From assembly GCA_011390955.1 (NCBI GenBank), contig JAABRM010000042.1, positions 1-63,801 on the forward strand: 63,801 bases of DNA. The letters run 5' to 3'. The stretch is from Oscillatoriales cyanobacterium. Lineage in GTDB: Bacteria > Cyanobacteriota > Cyanobacteriia > Cyanobacteriales > Laspinemataceae. The position numbers and the translations under genes were made by a program. Positions within the stretch are counted from its first letter, which is position 1; the number at the start of each line of letters is the position of its first letter. This document shows, piece after piece, positions 54,367 through 63,799 of this stretch. The notes below the pieces were generated by a model, which worked only from the letters and a program-made list of their open reading frames with translations, was not told where the DNA came from and made no database searches.

Positions 54367-55342
54367 CGAACTAACCCATGTAGTATTTGACCTCTGCCGA
54401 AGGATGATGATGCAGAAGTGTGGTTGATTGCAGTCAATCGATTGACTGACTGTATTTGCCGCCTTGACCGTCCTTTACCCCTGGGGGTCACGACTTGACC
54501 GCATTGGTAAATTGTTTAGCCATTCAATATTTTAAGTCTAAATTCAATTGAATGCATGATTTGCCATAAATTAATTTACAATCTTTGGTTTTTAATTTTT
54601 CATGGTTGAATTATACTACTTTTAGTAAAATTGGCCTTAAACAATAGATAAAATATGCTTTTATCACATAGAATATATGCCGATCGAAGATATTTCTTTC
54701 GGCAATAAATTTAATTAAACAATAGATAAATTAAGGCTAATTGATGGTCGATCGCCTTGACTGGATCGCCAAGCAACCTATATGATAACAATAACATGGT
54801 AAATATACCGACAAATAAATCTTAAATATGTCAAAAAAAATCAATATTTTAAAATTTTAGTAACCTGAAAATTTTCGACTATTTCTGATTCAACTGGTTT
54901 TCTCTCAAGCAATCCAGCACGTTGCTCTCATATTGGGGTACATTCCCAAGCGCTGTAATTGACCGATCCTGATGCTTTCATCGGCGATTTTCCTCACCTG
55001 AACCCAGGAGGGGGCGATCGCGCATCGGTCGAAGCAGCGGCATTTTCCTGTCTTCCTGCCTTGGACAGCCCGGTTCCCGGCTGAAAAATCTCATATAAGA
55101 AATATCAGATCGGAAATAACTTTATTCGTAAACCGAGGATCTTAAGTTCACCGTCGGGGTAGTAAATTTTGTTAAAATTGGCTGTAAGTAAAGCCAGCAG
55201 AAGATTTCATGGCAATTATCTGACGGTACTTTGCGAAAATGGATTGACAAGATACCCCCGAAATTCTCAGAATAGGTTAACATAAGTTTACACATAAAAT
55301 GAAAATGTCTACAAGCGCCCCGTATCGGTTATCTGAGGAGGA
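54367..55342. other. Long AT-rich spacer between divergent metalloprotease and ftsH
   Basis: About 975 nt with no gene. TTAAACAATAGATAAA occurs twice (near 54636 and 54715), and a GCCGA/TCGGC hairpin lies near 54679-54702. The last 100 nt carry the likely ftsH promoter. I recognise no RNA gene or operator. Confidence 0.45.
55244..55273 (+). promoter_or_regulatory. Candidate sigma-70-type promoter of ftsH
   Basis: A perfect -35 box TTGACA at 55244-55249 is followed after 18 nt by CAGAAT (55268-55273), a four-of-six match to the -10 consensus. Transcription would start near 55280, leaving a leader of about 70 nt. Confidence 0.4.
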
Positions 55343-55348
55343 ATGCCG

Positions 55349-57190
55349 GTGAATAATAAAAAGTGGAGAAATGCCGGACTGTATGCCCTGCTGGCGATCG
55401 TTGTCATTGCTTTGGCAACGGCCTTTTTCGATCAGCCCCAGCAAAATAGAGAGACTTGGCGATATAGCAAGTTCATCCAGGAAGTGGAAAATCAAGGTGT
55501 GGCGAATGTCAGTATTAGCACCGATCGCACCAAAGCCCTGGTGACTGCTAAAGATGGCAGCAAAGTCCTGGTGAACCTGCCCAACGATCCGGCACTGATT
55601 GATACCTTAACCAACAATAAGGTCAATATTGAAGTATTACCTCAGAGTGATGATGGCTTCTGGGTAAAAGCTCTCAGCAGCCTCTTTTTCCCCATTATTC
55701 TCTTGGTGGGTTTATTTTTCTTACTGCGTCGAGCTCAAGCAGGCCCTGGTTCTCAAGCGATGAACTTTGGCAAATCCAAAGCCAGAGTGCAAATGGAACC
55801 TCAAACTCAGGTGACATTTAGCGATGTTGCAGGGATTGAACAAGCCAAGCTGGAACTGAATGAAGTGGTGGATTTCTTGAAGAATGCCGATCGCTTCACC
55901 GCTGTGGGGGCAAAAATTCCTAAAGGGGTTCTACTTGTTGGCCCGCCGGGAACTGGTAAAACCCTGTTGGCGAAAGCCGTTGCGGGAGAAGCCGGAGTGC
56001 CTTTCTTCAGTATTTCCGGTTCTGAGTTTGTGGAAATGTTTGTCGGGGTTGGCGCTTCTCGCGTCCGGGACTTATTTGAACAAGCTAAGTCCAACGCCCC
56101 TTGTATTGTATTTATTGATGAAATTGATGCCGTGGGTCGTCAGCGCGGCGCTGGTTTAGGTGGCGGCAACGATGAACGCGAACAAACCTTAAACCAGTTG
56201 CTCACCGAGATGGACGGGTTTGAAGGCAATACGGGGATTATTATTATTGCGGCGACGAACCGCCCGGATGTGTTGGATGCGGCGTTGATGCGTCCCGGTC
56301 GTTTTGACCGCCAGGTGGTGGTCGATCGCCCCGACTATACAGGTCGTCTGGAAGTGCTCAAAGTCCACGCCCGAGGCAAGAGTTTGTCCAAGGATGTGGA
56401 TCTGGAGAAAATTGCTCGCCGGACTCCGGGTTTCACTGGTGCAGATTTGTCTAACCTGTTGAATGAATCGGCAATTTTGGCAGCGCGGCGCAATCTCACA
56501 GAAATTTCTATGGATGAAGTGAATGATGCGATCGACCGCGTGCTCGCCGGTCCTGAGAAGAAAGACCGGGTGATGAGTGAAAAGCGGAAGGCTTTGGTGG
56601 CTTACCACGAAGCCGGTCATGCTCTGGTCGGTGCGCTGATGCCTGACTATGACCCGGTGCAGAAAATTAGCATTATTCCTCGCGGTCGTGCCGGTGGTTT
56701 GACCTGGTTCACTCCCAGCGAAGAACGGATGGATTCTGGGTTGTACAGCCGCTCTTATCTGCAAAATCAGATGGCGGTTGCCCTGGGTGGTCGGATTGCT
56801 GAAGAAATTATCTTTGGTGATGAAGAAGTGACCACAGGAGCTTCCAGCGATTTGCAACAGGTGGCTCGCGTGGCTCGGCAAATGGTGACTCGCTTTGGGA
56901 TGAGCGATCGCCTTGGTCCTGTGGCCTTGGGTCGTCAACAAGGGAATGTCTTCCTAGGTCGCGATATCATGGCCGAACGGGATTTCTCGGAAGAAACTGC
57001 CGCTGCCATTGATGATGAAGTCCGCAACTTAGTTGAGCAAGCTTACCGTCGCGCTAAAGATGTGCTGGTGAGTAATCGCTCGGTTCTGGATGAATTGGCT
57101 AAGATGCTGATTTCTAAAGAAACCGTGGATGCAGAAGAGTTGCAAGAACTGTTGATCGAAAGTGATGTCAAGATGGCAGCGATCGCCTAA
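55349..57190 (+). CDS. ftsH: ATP-dependent zinc metalloprotease FtsH
   Basis: Membrane AAA+ protease. Cyanobacterial FtsH hexamers degrade damaged D1 and other membrane proteins. With the GTG start it has 613 residues. Two membrane segments (about 9-27 and 109-127) frame a periplasmic/lumenal domain. Then come Walker A GPPGTGKT (about 198-205), Walker [12 protein letters not shown], the second region of homology ([20 protein letters not shown]) and the zinc site HEAGH (near 425). The N-terminus ([14 protein letters not shown]) resembles the FtsH3 type of Synechocystis rather than FtsH2. GTG 55349 is preferred, because GAGGAGG ends seven bases before it. ATG 55343 would have only one base of spacing. 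Followed by a strong terminator. Confidence 0.97.
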   Translation: MNNKKWRNAGLYALLAIVVIALATAFFDQPQQNRETWRYSKFIQEVENQGVANVSISTDRTKALVTAKDGSKVLVNLPNDPALIDTLTNNKVNIEVLPQSDDGFWVKALSSLFFPIILLVGLFFLLRRAQAGPGSQAMNFGKSKARVQMEPQTQVTFSDVAGIEQAKLELNEVVDFLKNADRFTAVGAKIPKGVLLVGPPGTGKTLLAKAVAGEAGVPFFSISGSEFVEMFVGVGASRVRDLFEQAKSNAPCIVFIDEIDAVGRQRGAGLGGGNDEREQTLNQLLTEMDGFEGNTGIIIIAATNRPDVLDAALMRPGRFDRQVVVDRPDYTGRLEVLKVHARGKSLSKDVDLEKIARRTPGFTGADLSNLLNESAILAARRNLTEISMDEVNDAIDRVLAGPEKKDRVMSEKRKALVAYHEAGHALVGALMPDYDPVQKISIIPRGRAGGLTWFTPSEERMDSGLYSRSYLQNQMAVALGGRIAEEIIFGDEEVTTGASSDLQQVARVARQMVTRFGMSDRLGPVALGRQQGNVFLGRDIMAERDFSEETAAAIDDEVRNLVEQAYRRAKDVLVSNRSVLDELAKMLISKETVDAEELQELLIESDVKMAAIA

Positions 57191-57259
57191 TTGAGCCAGT
57201 CATCATTGGTTATTGGTTATTAGACAAGGAAAGCAAAATAACTGCTCGATACCCCCAAC

Positions 57260-57284
57260 CCCCCCTTTTTAAGGGGGGTTTTTT
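57260..57284 (+). terminator. Intrinsic terminator of ftsH
   Basis: CCCCCCTT pairs with AAGGGGGG over three T's, followed by six T's, 70 nt after the ftsH stop. It is the same dispersed sequence as at 3641-3690, but here with a T-run. Confidence 0.85.
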
Positions 57285-57296
57285 ATCCTTTTATTT

Positions 57297-57372
57297 TATA
57301 ATCTATTGGTTATTAGTTATTGGTTATTGGTTGGTTGTCAAAAGCTTAATAACGAATAACCAATAGATTATA
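57297..57372. repeat. 18-bp perfect inverted repeat enclosing GTTATTG repeats
   Basis: TATAATCTATTGGTTATT (57297-57314) is perfectly complementary to AATAACCAATAGATTATA (57355-57372). The interior has TTATTGG heptamer-like units. It may be a small MITE or a heptamer array that folded back and was copied. The rest of the spacer 57191-57969 is AT-rich and holds two similar stretches (TTTCAAAATCGCTGGCCAGC near 57510 and TTTCAAAATCACTGGCCAAA near 57745) but no gene. Confidence 0.75.
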
Positions 57373-57802
57373 AGTAAAAAAACTTAAAAAAAACTTATTT
57401 GTAACAAAATGTAAAGCTTTAAGAATCTTCACAAGTTTTTCACAATCCCTGATTATCGTAGTAATTAATAAAAGTCCACACCCGATAAATAGGCAGTTTA
57501 AAACCTGGTTTCAAAATCGCTGGCCAGCATTTTAGTATTCAACTTGAAATGCTTTATTTAATAAGAAACGCGCTGGTCAGCTTATAAAAACTCACTGATT
57601 CTGAACTGGAGGTGATTTCTGAGCGTCAAACCCTGTCAATAACCGTACTCAAATTTACCATTTTGATTTAGCCCGACTTGCACGAATTTTTTCTCACCAC
57701 TACTTCTATCAATTTTTAAATCTGATTTATTTTTTCATACCCTCTTTCAAAATCACTGGCCAAAATTCGGTTACACCAATCGCAAAAATAAAGGCCAGCT
57801 TA

Positions 57803-57835
57803 TTAAAAAAAACCCAGACCCACCCGGTCTGGGTT
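57803..57835 (-). terminator. Intrinsic terminator of the fructosamine-kinase gene
   Basis: On the minus strand AACCCAGACC pairs with GGTCTGGGTT over a five-base loop and runs into eight T's. It lies 135 nt after the stop codon at 57970. Confidence 0.85.
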
Positions 57836-57892
57836 AATTATTTTTGGGGATTTTTTGAGGCGATCGGGAATTCTGCTAAATGCCTAACTAAA

Positions 57893-57960
57893 GTAGGGTG
57901 GGCAACACCTTGCCCACCCTACAACTAGCTGCTGGTGGGCAACACCTTGCCCACCCTACA
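57893..57960. repeat. Two GTAGGGTGGGCA palindromic repeats
   Basis: GTAGGGTGGGCAACACCTTG (57893-57912) continues CCCACCCTAC. A second copy without its first bases follows at 57934-57959. Same family as 8545-8576. The pair ends ten bases from the stop codon of the following gene. Confidence 0.85.
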
Positions 57961-57969
57961 ACTAAACGA

Positions 57970-58839
57970 TTAAAGATTTAATAGTTTCTGGATCATGTTT
58001 TTGGCTTGTCCCGCATAGCCGCTACCAAATAGGTTGAAGTGATTCAGAATGTGGTAGAGATTGTAAAGAATTTTACGATGCTCGTAACCCGGATCTAAAG
58101 GCCATGTGGCTTGATAACCTTGGTAAAACGCGGGAGGAAATCCGCCAAAAAGTTCGGTCATGGCTAGATCCACTTCGCGATCGCCATAATAAGTAGCGGG
58201 ATCAAAAATCACCGGTTCCCCACTGGGAGTCACCGAAGCATTTCCCCCCCATAAGTCCCCGTGAACTAAAGAAGGTTGGGGCTGATGACCGGCTAAAATT
58301 TCGGGAATTTTGGCGAACAACTCGTCCGCTTCGGGAAAATAACCGCCTCGACGTTGGGCTAACTTAAGCTGATATTTGAGCCGCTGTTCTACCCAAAACT
58401 CTGCCCAATCATCAGTCCAAGCATTCATCTGTGGTGTGGAACCAATGGTATTATTTAGCTCCCAGCCAAATTTATCCGCCACCCCAGTGCGGTGCATTTC
58501 CGCCAATTTTCGCCCCATTTCCTCCCAGACCCCCGTGGTACTGGCTCCTCCCAGGTCGAGCCATTCCAACACAATATAAGCGTGATTTTCTACAGTGCCA
58601 GTACAAATCGGTTTGGGGACGCGAATGGTTTGGGTTTTCCACATTTGCTCTAACCCCAGGGCTTCTGCGGCAAACATTTCCACCAAAGAGGCTTGGTTTA
58701 GCTTCACGAAGTAATGATGCTCCTGAGAGTCTAAGCGATAACCTTGATTGATACAGCCACCGCCGATTGAATGGTGCCGATCTACTTGAAAGGGTTTTCC
58801 GGTGACTTCGGCAATATGCGAGGCAATTTTATCCCACAT
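57970..58839 (-). CDS. Fructosamine kinase family protein
   Basis: A 289-residue member of the fructosamine-3-kinase family. It phosphorylates ribulosamines/fructosamines on glycated proteins so that the sugar falls off, i.e. protein deglycation. Key motifs: the Gly-rich start SIGGGCINQGYRL, nucleotide-binding YFVKLN (Lys), VLEWLDLG, catalytic loop HGDLWGGN and metal-binding DPATYYGDREVDLAM. ATG 58837-58839 (MWDKIASHIAEVTG) matches family N-termini. A longer reading to 58920 would add 27 hydrophobic, unlikely residues. It lies 157 nt downstream of leuB on the same strand and may be cotranscribed. A terminator follows. Confidence 0.92.
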   Translation of the reverse strand: MWDKIASHIAEVTGKPFQVDRHHSIGGGCINQGYRLDSQEHHYFVKLNQASLVEMFAAEALGLEQMWKTQTIRVPKPICTGTVENHAYIVLEWLDLGGASTTGVWEEMGRKLAEMHRTGVADKFGWELNNTIGSTPQMNAWTDDWAEFWVEQRLKYQLKLAQRRGGYFPEADELFAKIPEILAGHQPQPSLVHGDLWGGNASVTPSGEPVIFDPATYYGDREVDLAMTELFGGFPPAFYQGYQATWPLDPGYEHRKILYNLYHILNHFNLFGSGYAGQAKNMIQKLLNL

Positions 58840-58996
58840 GATATCCCATAAGATAAATATCAGACAGCTTTGATTGACGTTTAAGATGGTTAATCTAACA
58901 ATTGTGCTATCTAGCGCCAATCCAGAGAAAGTAGTCTAAGCCATAACGCGATAGCTACGCTTCACTCACTCTGGTCTGGTTAGTAGGACTGTACAA

Positions 58997-60082
58997 TTAG
59001 GACTCTAAAATTTCGATTAATTTATCGCCCATTTCTCGACAGCCGACCAGTTTCATCCCCTGGGACATAATATCGCCGGTCCGATAGCCCGCATCGAGGA
59101 CTTCGATCGTCGCTTGCTCAATTTTATCGGCAGCAGCCGGTTGGTCTAAGCCATAGCGCAGCATCATCGCGGCGCTGAGAACCTGTGCCAGAGGGTTGGC
59201 TTTGTCCTGTCCGGCAATGTCGGGGGCGGAACCGTGGACGGGTTCAAATAAGCCGGGGCCAGATGCGCCTAAACTGGCAGAGGGTAACATCCCAATGCTG
59301 CCGGTGAGCATGGCAGCGGCGTCGGAGAGAATATCGCCAAATAAGTTGCCGGTGACGATGGTATCAAACTGTTTGGGCGATCGCACTAACTGCATCGCTG
59401 CATTATCTACATATAAATGAGACAGTTCCACATCGGCATATTCCTGACTGAGAGCGGTGATGCCATCGCGCCAGAGTTGGGACACTTCCAGCACATTGGC
59501 TTTATCCACGGAACACAGCTTGCGACCGCGCTTGCGAGCGGTTTCAAAGGCGACTCGGCCAATCCGTTCGATTTCCGATTCCGTATAAGCCATTGTATTG
59601 ACACCGCGTTTTTCCCCGGTTTCCGTAGTAAAAATCCCTTTGGGTTGACCAAAATAAATCCCCCCCGTGAGTTCTCGCACCACCATAATATCCACACCGC
59701 TGACGATTTCCGGCTTGAGACTGGAGGCATCGATCAGTTGGGGTAAAATGGTCGCCGGTCGCAGATTGGCAAATAACCCCAATCCCGCACGAATGGCTAA
59801 GAGTCCGGTTTCCGGGCGTTGATGTCGCGGCAGGTTATCCCATTTGTAGCCACCAATGGCGGCGAGGAGTACCCCGTCACTTTCTCGGCTGATGTCTAAG
59901 GTTTCCTGGGGTAAGGGTTCCCCAGTGGCATCAATGGCAGCGCCTCCTAATAAGGCTTCTTTGAATTCAAAGGTGAGGTCGAATTGGTGACTAATCACTT
60001 TGAGCACATCTTGGGCGATCGCCATAATTTCTGGGCCGATGCCATCGCCAGGTAATAGGGTAATCCGGTATTTTTTAGTCAT
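58997..60082 (-). CDS. leuB: 3-isopropylmalate dehydrogenase
   Basis: Leucine pathway: oxidative decarboxylation of 3-isopropylmalate with NAD. The 361 residues show [14 protein letters not shown] at the N-terminus, [39 protein letters not shown], the catalytic Lys/Asp regions ([30 protein letters not shown]) and the NAD-loop [22 protein letters not shown] 60080-60082 ([12 protein letters not shown]) is the standard start. The TTG-initiated extension to 60148 is rejected. Ribosome binding site weak. Other leu genes are not adjacent. Confidence 0.96.
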   Translation of the reverse strand: MTKKYRITLLPGDGIGPEIMAIAQDVLKVISHQFDLTFEFKEALLGGAAIDATGEPLPQETLDISRESDGVLLAAIGGYKWDNLPRHQRPETGLLAIRAGLGLFANLRPATILPQLIDASSLKPEIVSGVDIMVVRELTGGIYFGQPKGIFTTETGEKRGVNTMAYTESEIERIGRVAFETARKRGRKLCSVDKANVLEVSQLWRDGITALSQEYADVELSHLYVDNAAMQLVRSPKQFDTIVTGNLFGDILSDAAAMLTGSIGMLPSASLGASGPGLFEPVHGSAPDIAGQDKANPLAQVLSAAMMLRYGLDQPAAADKIEQATIEVLDAGYRTGDIMSQGMKLVGCREMGDKLIEILES

Positions 60083-60206
60083 AATGGATTCAATAATTTT
60101 TGGTGCGTTTAGGGTTGATTTTGTCTCCGGCAACAATAATTTTGCCAACCACTCATCATACTAGGGCGTTGGTATGGTTATCCCAAAAAATTTTTCGATC
60201 CGGGAC

Positions 60207-60304
60207 AATTGATAATTGATAATTGATAATTGATAATTGATAATTGATAATTGATAATTGATAATTAAACATAATTATCAATTATCAATTGTTAATTGTT
60301 AATT
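60207..60304. repeat. AATTGAT heptanucleotide array with inverse copies
   Basis: Eight AATTGAT units (60207-60262) are followed by the inverse-complementary AATTATC and TTGTTAA units (about 60272-60304). The whole could fold into a long hairpin between the barrel gene and leuB. Confidence 0.9.
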
Positions 60305-60340
60305 GTTTTCCTCCACACCCCGATCGCTGTTTAAAGCTGT

Positions 60341-61885
60341 TTAAAAGCGATCGCCCAGTTGTATATGAAAAGAAAAATCGCCATCATCATTCATACCCAC
60401 TTCGCCTCTGACTTGGCCAAAAGTCGTCAGCAAGCGCACACCAACGCCACCGCCAAACCCATTACCCGGTTTCCCCCGCACTTCGGCAGGTTGACCAATC
60501 ACGTCATCTCCCGAACCAAAATCGGTGCCATAGTCGAAAAAGAAGGTGCCACCCAAGCGAGAAACAAAAGGCCATTCCAGGTCATCGGCGATTAAAAAGC
60601 GATATTCAACCGCTGTGGTGATAAAGCGACGACCACTGCCCACTTCGGCGCCACCATAGCCCCGTACTGAGTCACCGCCGCCAATTTCAAATGCTTGATA
60701 CGGGGGTGCATCCCCAAAAATGTTACCGCCTTGGACCCCAAAAGCGATCGTGCTGGAACCGATCGGAATAAATTGGCTATAACTGCCCACCACGCGAGTC
60801 ATGCTAATTTCGCTATCTCCCAACGGGATGGACTGTTCGCCACTGAGTTGAAATCGATAGCCTTCCGTGGGCCAGTTGGGATCGTTGCGACCGTCTTGAA
60901 ACAGTCCCGCCCCCACGGTGAGTAAATTATCAATTCCTTGATTACTGACGGTGACTCTATTGCCCAGTCGATCGCGAGAAAATACTTTATCCGTCAGACC
61001 CGCATTCCGAATGGCCACCCGCTGATAATTGGCGCCGAGGCTTAAGATCAAACCATCACTGGTCAAAGGTTGGAAAAATTCCACACCCCCACCGAGGCGA
61101 TCGACCCAAGGGATATGGTCATGGATCAGGTTAACTTCGGGTTCGCCATTCAAAAAATTATCTTCTGGATTTCGGCTATTAAACACTTTAACCTGATAGC
61201 CAAAATCATACTCTAAGCCATAGTCGGAAGCATTGAACCAAGGATCTGTATAACTCAAACTTGCGCCTACGGTTTTCTCGCCGCCTTCTAAGCCAAGATC
61301 AATGATCCCATTATTACTGCCCAGATTAAAAACTTGTAAGTTTAACCCACCATAAATGCCTTTTCTGCCGCCAACCCCTGCCATTGGTGTGAGTAAAACT
61401 TGAGGTCCTTCCTCTTGATAATAACTGTCTTGAGCCAATATTTCAGAGGGTTGAACTTCTGCCCATGCTTCTAAAATTACTGGTCTAGATTCTGATTTAT
61501 ATTCAACCTGTAAACCCTCCAGTAAAGCAGCTTGTGAAAAATCCGTTGAAGCTAAAAAAACACAATTTAATTGTTGCAGAAAATCAATTTCAACGGCATT
61601 TTCCCTTGGTGCGTTACAATTTGCCGAGCTTTCTGGTGCAGTCAAGGAGAAACTTTCTGGAGAGACTGGCGCAGAGGCAGGTGCGGCCATCCCTTGAGCA
61701 AAAATGGCTGGACTAAAATTCTGGTTTACCAATGATTGCGTTTCTCTAGGGAATGAATCCGTGGTTTCTGTGGTGGCTATTTGTCCCCAGCTTGATGTGG
61801 CCAAACCCAAGGTCATGCAAATCGCCGCCACATTGATGGTGGTGAGACGAGGAATTGGTTGATTTAAGGTGTAGATTACTTTCAT
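60341..61885 (-). CDS. Omp85/BamA-TamA-type outer membrane protein
   Basis: A 514-residue outer membrane beta-barrel protein. A signal peptide lies at about 15-35 (TINVAAICMTLGLATSSWGQ). The region to about 170 is short, Ser/Ala-rich and without the several POTRA domains of a true BamA. The barrel (about 170-514) carries the diagnostic GGDSVRGYGGAEVGSGRR loop-6 motif and ends in Phe (FHIQLGDRF), as outer membrane proteins do. It is therefore a D15/surface-antigen-type protein, perhaps TamA-like or a barrel-only transporter, rather than the main assembly factor. ATG 61883-61885, GGAG twelve bases upstream. Monocistronic. Confidence 0.88.
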   Translation of the reverse strand: MKVIYTLNQPIPRLTTINVAAICMTLGLATSSWGQIATTETTDSFPRETQSLVNQNFSPAIFAQGMAAPASAPVSPESFSLTAPESSANCNAPRENAVEIDFLQQLNCVFLASTDFSQAALLEGLQVEYKSESRPVILEAWAEVQPSEILAQDSYYQEEGPQVLLTPMAGVGGRKGIYGGLNLQVFNLGSNNGIIDLGLEGGEKTVGASLSYTDPWFNASDYGLEYDFGYQVKVFNSRNPEDNFLNGEPEVNLIHDHIPWVDRLGGGVEFFQPLTSDGLILSLGANYQRVAIRNAGLTDKVFSRDRLGNRVTVSNQGIDNLLTVGAGLFQDGRNDPNWPTEGYRFQLSGEQSIPLGDSEISMTRVVGSYSQFIPIGSSTIAFGVQGGNIFGDAPPYQAFEIGGGDSVRGYGGAEVGSGRRFITTAVEYRFLIADDLEWPFVSRLGGTFFFDYGTDFGSGDDVIGQPAEVRGKPGNGFGGGVGVRLLTTFGQVRGEVGMNDDGDFSFHIQLGDRF

Positions 61886-62325
61886 TATTTATAATTACTC
61901 CGAAAAACTGATTGACATTTTTGCAGTCTGGGATCAAATCTCCGTTTGATTTTAGGGTAATTTTTCCCCGGACAAGCATAATCGAATCATCGATGTTGAC
62001 GAGAGATTTCTATGGTTTCTGCTGAGGAAAATCTCTCAAATGCTTGATTTCTCAGGATTTTAGCTATATAAACCTTCTGGATCTAGAATGAAATGCTTGG
62101 GTTCGGGGTTTCTCCACAGTCACTAAGCGGTGACAATTTAAGCGTTAACAAAAGTACATGACTTTGGGGGATTAACTTTAAGCGCGATCGCTTCTGTGGG
62201 ATGCTCGATCGCGATCGACAGATTTTTTACCGCAGAAATGGGTCTAAAAGCCCGTGCTTGAGCACGGCTGTTATTTTTATGATGAGTGTGCGATCGTCAG
62301 AGTATCGTGATGAGGCGATGGAGTG
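61886..62325. other. Spacer between two minus-strand genes
   Basis: About 440 nt without a gene. It contains the promoter region of the barrel gene, AAAAGCCCGTGCTTGAGCACGG (an inverted CCGTGCT/AGCACGG hairpin near 62251-62270) and HIP1-like CGATCGCGATCG near 62205. Nothing else recognised. Confidence 0.45.
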
Positions 62326-62910
62326 TCAATCGTGTTTATGACCATCGGGCAAAATTGTATCGGTTAAATCTGCTCCGGTCAGATTAGAATTCCAGACATT
62401 TGCCCCGGCCATATTGGCGCCCTTCAAATTGGCTCCTCCCAGGTCAGCGGCGATCAAATTGGCGCCACTCAGGTCAGCACCCGTCAAATTTGCCCCGACA
62501 AAACTTGTCCCCACCAAATCAGCGTTACTCAAGTCGGCATCGGTCAAATCAGCATTCATTAAATCAGCATTATTTAACATCGCTTGCCATAAACTAGCCC
62601 GCTGCAAATTCGCCGAGCGACAATCTGTTTTACCCAGTTCCGCATACATCAGATTAGCTTCCTGGAGGTTAGCTGCGGATAAACAAGCCCCCGTCAGTTT
62701 ACTGGCGGTTAATTTGGCTCCCCTCAAATTGGCTTGACTAAGATTGGTCTTAGAGAGATTGGCTCTACCTAAGTTAGCATCGGTCAAATTTGCCCCACTT
62801 AAATTTGCCCCACTTAAATTTGCCCGATACAAATTTGACTGCACCAGATTCACCTGAGTAAAATCTCGCCGACCTTGCTGATATTCCGCAATAATTTCTA
62901 AATTGTTCAT
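62326..62910 (-). CDS. Pentapeptide repeat protein
   Basis: A 194-residue protein. From about residue 20 almost the whole chain is A(N/D)LxX repeats (over 30 units), predicted to fold as a right-handed quadrilateral beta-helix. Such proteins are numerous in cyanobacteria; some mimic DNA or bind gyrase, but most have no known role. No signal peptide is present, so it is probably cytoplasmic. ATG 62908-62910 (MNNLEIIAEYQQGRRDF) is preferred. An in-frame GTG at 62925 would add five residues. One Cys-containing break (LGKTDCRSANLQ) interrupts the repeat near residue 95. Confidence 0.9.
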   Translation of the reverse strand: MNNLEIIAEYQQGRRDFTQVNLVQSNLYRANLSGANLSGANLTDANLGRANLSKTNLSQANLRGAKLTASKLTGACLSAANLQEANLMYAELGKTDCRSANLQRASLWQAMLNNADLMNADLTDADLSNADLVGTSFVGANLTGADLSGANLIAADLGGANLKGANMAGANVWNSNLTGADLTDTILPDGHKHD

Positions 62911-63259
62911 GGTAACGTATCTCACTTATGGCGATCGCCATCATTATTAGGTGGTTTTGTTGTGAATTATACTAATTTAATTGCATTTCTAAATTAAAAT
63001 TAATGAAAAATAATTTTTTTGATTTAATTCGCGATCGCCGTAGGAGCGATCGCCGGGAAACCTGAACTGGGAACATCTCCGCACCATTGACCAAAAAAGC
63101 TAACAAAAAAGCTAACAAAAAAGCTAAATAAAAACAGGCTTTGCCCCGGGGCAAAGCCTGCAATGATAAAAATATTTTACCCAGCAAAACTAGGAAATCA
63201 TTTTAATCGCTGGTATGGCGAATTAAATAAAAATCCTGCAATCCAAATAGGGCATAAAT
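62911..63259. other. Spacer between rpsU and the pentapeptide-repeat gene
   Basis: 350 nt with the pentapeptide-gene promoter, GCGATCGCCGTAGGAGCGATCG near 63031, a 12-nt tandem repeat (AAAAAAGCTAAC, three copies, 63093-63128) and the rpsU terminator. No gene. Confidence 0.5.
63130..63160 (-). terminator. Perfect 26-nt palindrome, probable rpsU terminator
   Basis: CAGGCTTTGCCCC (63135-63147) is followed directly by its exact inverse complement GGGGCAAAGCCTG (63148-63160). On the minus strand it runs into TTTTT (63134-63130), 100 nt after the rpsU stop. Confidence 0.75.
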
Positions 63260-63439
63260 TTAACGATAACGTCTTTTCCGACGAGCCGCACTAGCTTTGC
63301 GCTTTTTCTTTTCTTGGGGATTTTCAAAATAACGCCGACTTTTCACGTCTGCCAAAATTCCCGCCTTGGAAACTTGCCGTTTAAAGCGACGCAACGCTGA
63401 TTCGATTCCTTCGTTTTCGCCGACTACCACTTGGGTCAT
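63260..63439 (-). CDS. rpsU: 30S ribosomal protein S21
   Basis: A 59-residue, very basic protein of the small subunit, involved in initiation near the anti-Shine-Dalgarno region. [20 protein letters not shown], then [12 protein letters not shown] and [15 protein letters not shown], are typical of cyanobacterial S21. ATG 63437-63439 has AAGGAG at ideal spacing. The longer frame to 63478 is rejected. Often paralogous in cyanobacteria; here it stands alone with its own downstream palindrome. Confidence 0.95.
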   Translation of the reverse strand: MTQVVVGENEGIESALRRFKRQVSKAGILADVKSRRYFENPQEKKKRKASAARRKRRYR

Positions 63440-63679
63440 TCTTGCTCCTTTTTCTCCTTTTTGATTAAATGTGGTCAAGGGACAGACAGATTCAGATATT
63501 GAATTGCCTATCTGGAAATTGTTGTCAGTTCAGTCAAATCTACAGAAAACCTAGCGGATTCGTTATCCCATCTAGACACAAAATTCTGGCTTTTTGCAGC
63601 TACCTAAGTCGCTCACTCTGCTGTAGAAGATTCCCTCTCCTGAGCAACGCGCGAACAGTTGTAGGTTGCATCTAACCGT

Positions 63680-63799
63680 TCACACAACTTGTAGAAAATC
63701 GTGAGTTCTTAGTGGGTCAAGCACTAAAGGCATAAACGGCAATGCCTTTAAGTCATAGCCATCAAAAGCATTTGACTTTACCTTACGAATAATATTGAG
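63680..63799 (-). CDS. C-terminal end of an unidentified gene entering from the right edge
   Basis: An open minus-strand frame enters the window and ends at a TGA (63680-63682). It gives 39 residues including LNIIRKVKSNAFDGYDLKAL and PFMPLVLDPLRTHDF. The composition is protein-like, and the DNA lacks the repeats of the other spacers. It is too short to assign a family. A short AAAGGCAT/ATGCCTTT inverted repeat near 63726-63751 lies within it. Confidence 0.3.
   Translation of the reverse strand, partial: LNIIRKVKSNAFDGYDLKALPFMPLVLDPLRTHDFLQVV

Noticed and set aside
56189-56941. 250-codon minus-strand frame inside ftsH
   Set aside because: It is antisense to the highly conserved AAA+ and protease domains of ftsH and is rich in His/Arg/Gln, as expected for a shadow frame.
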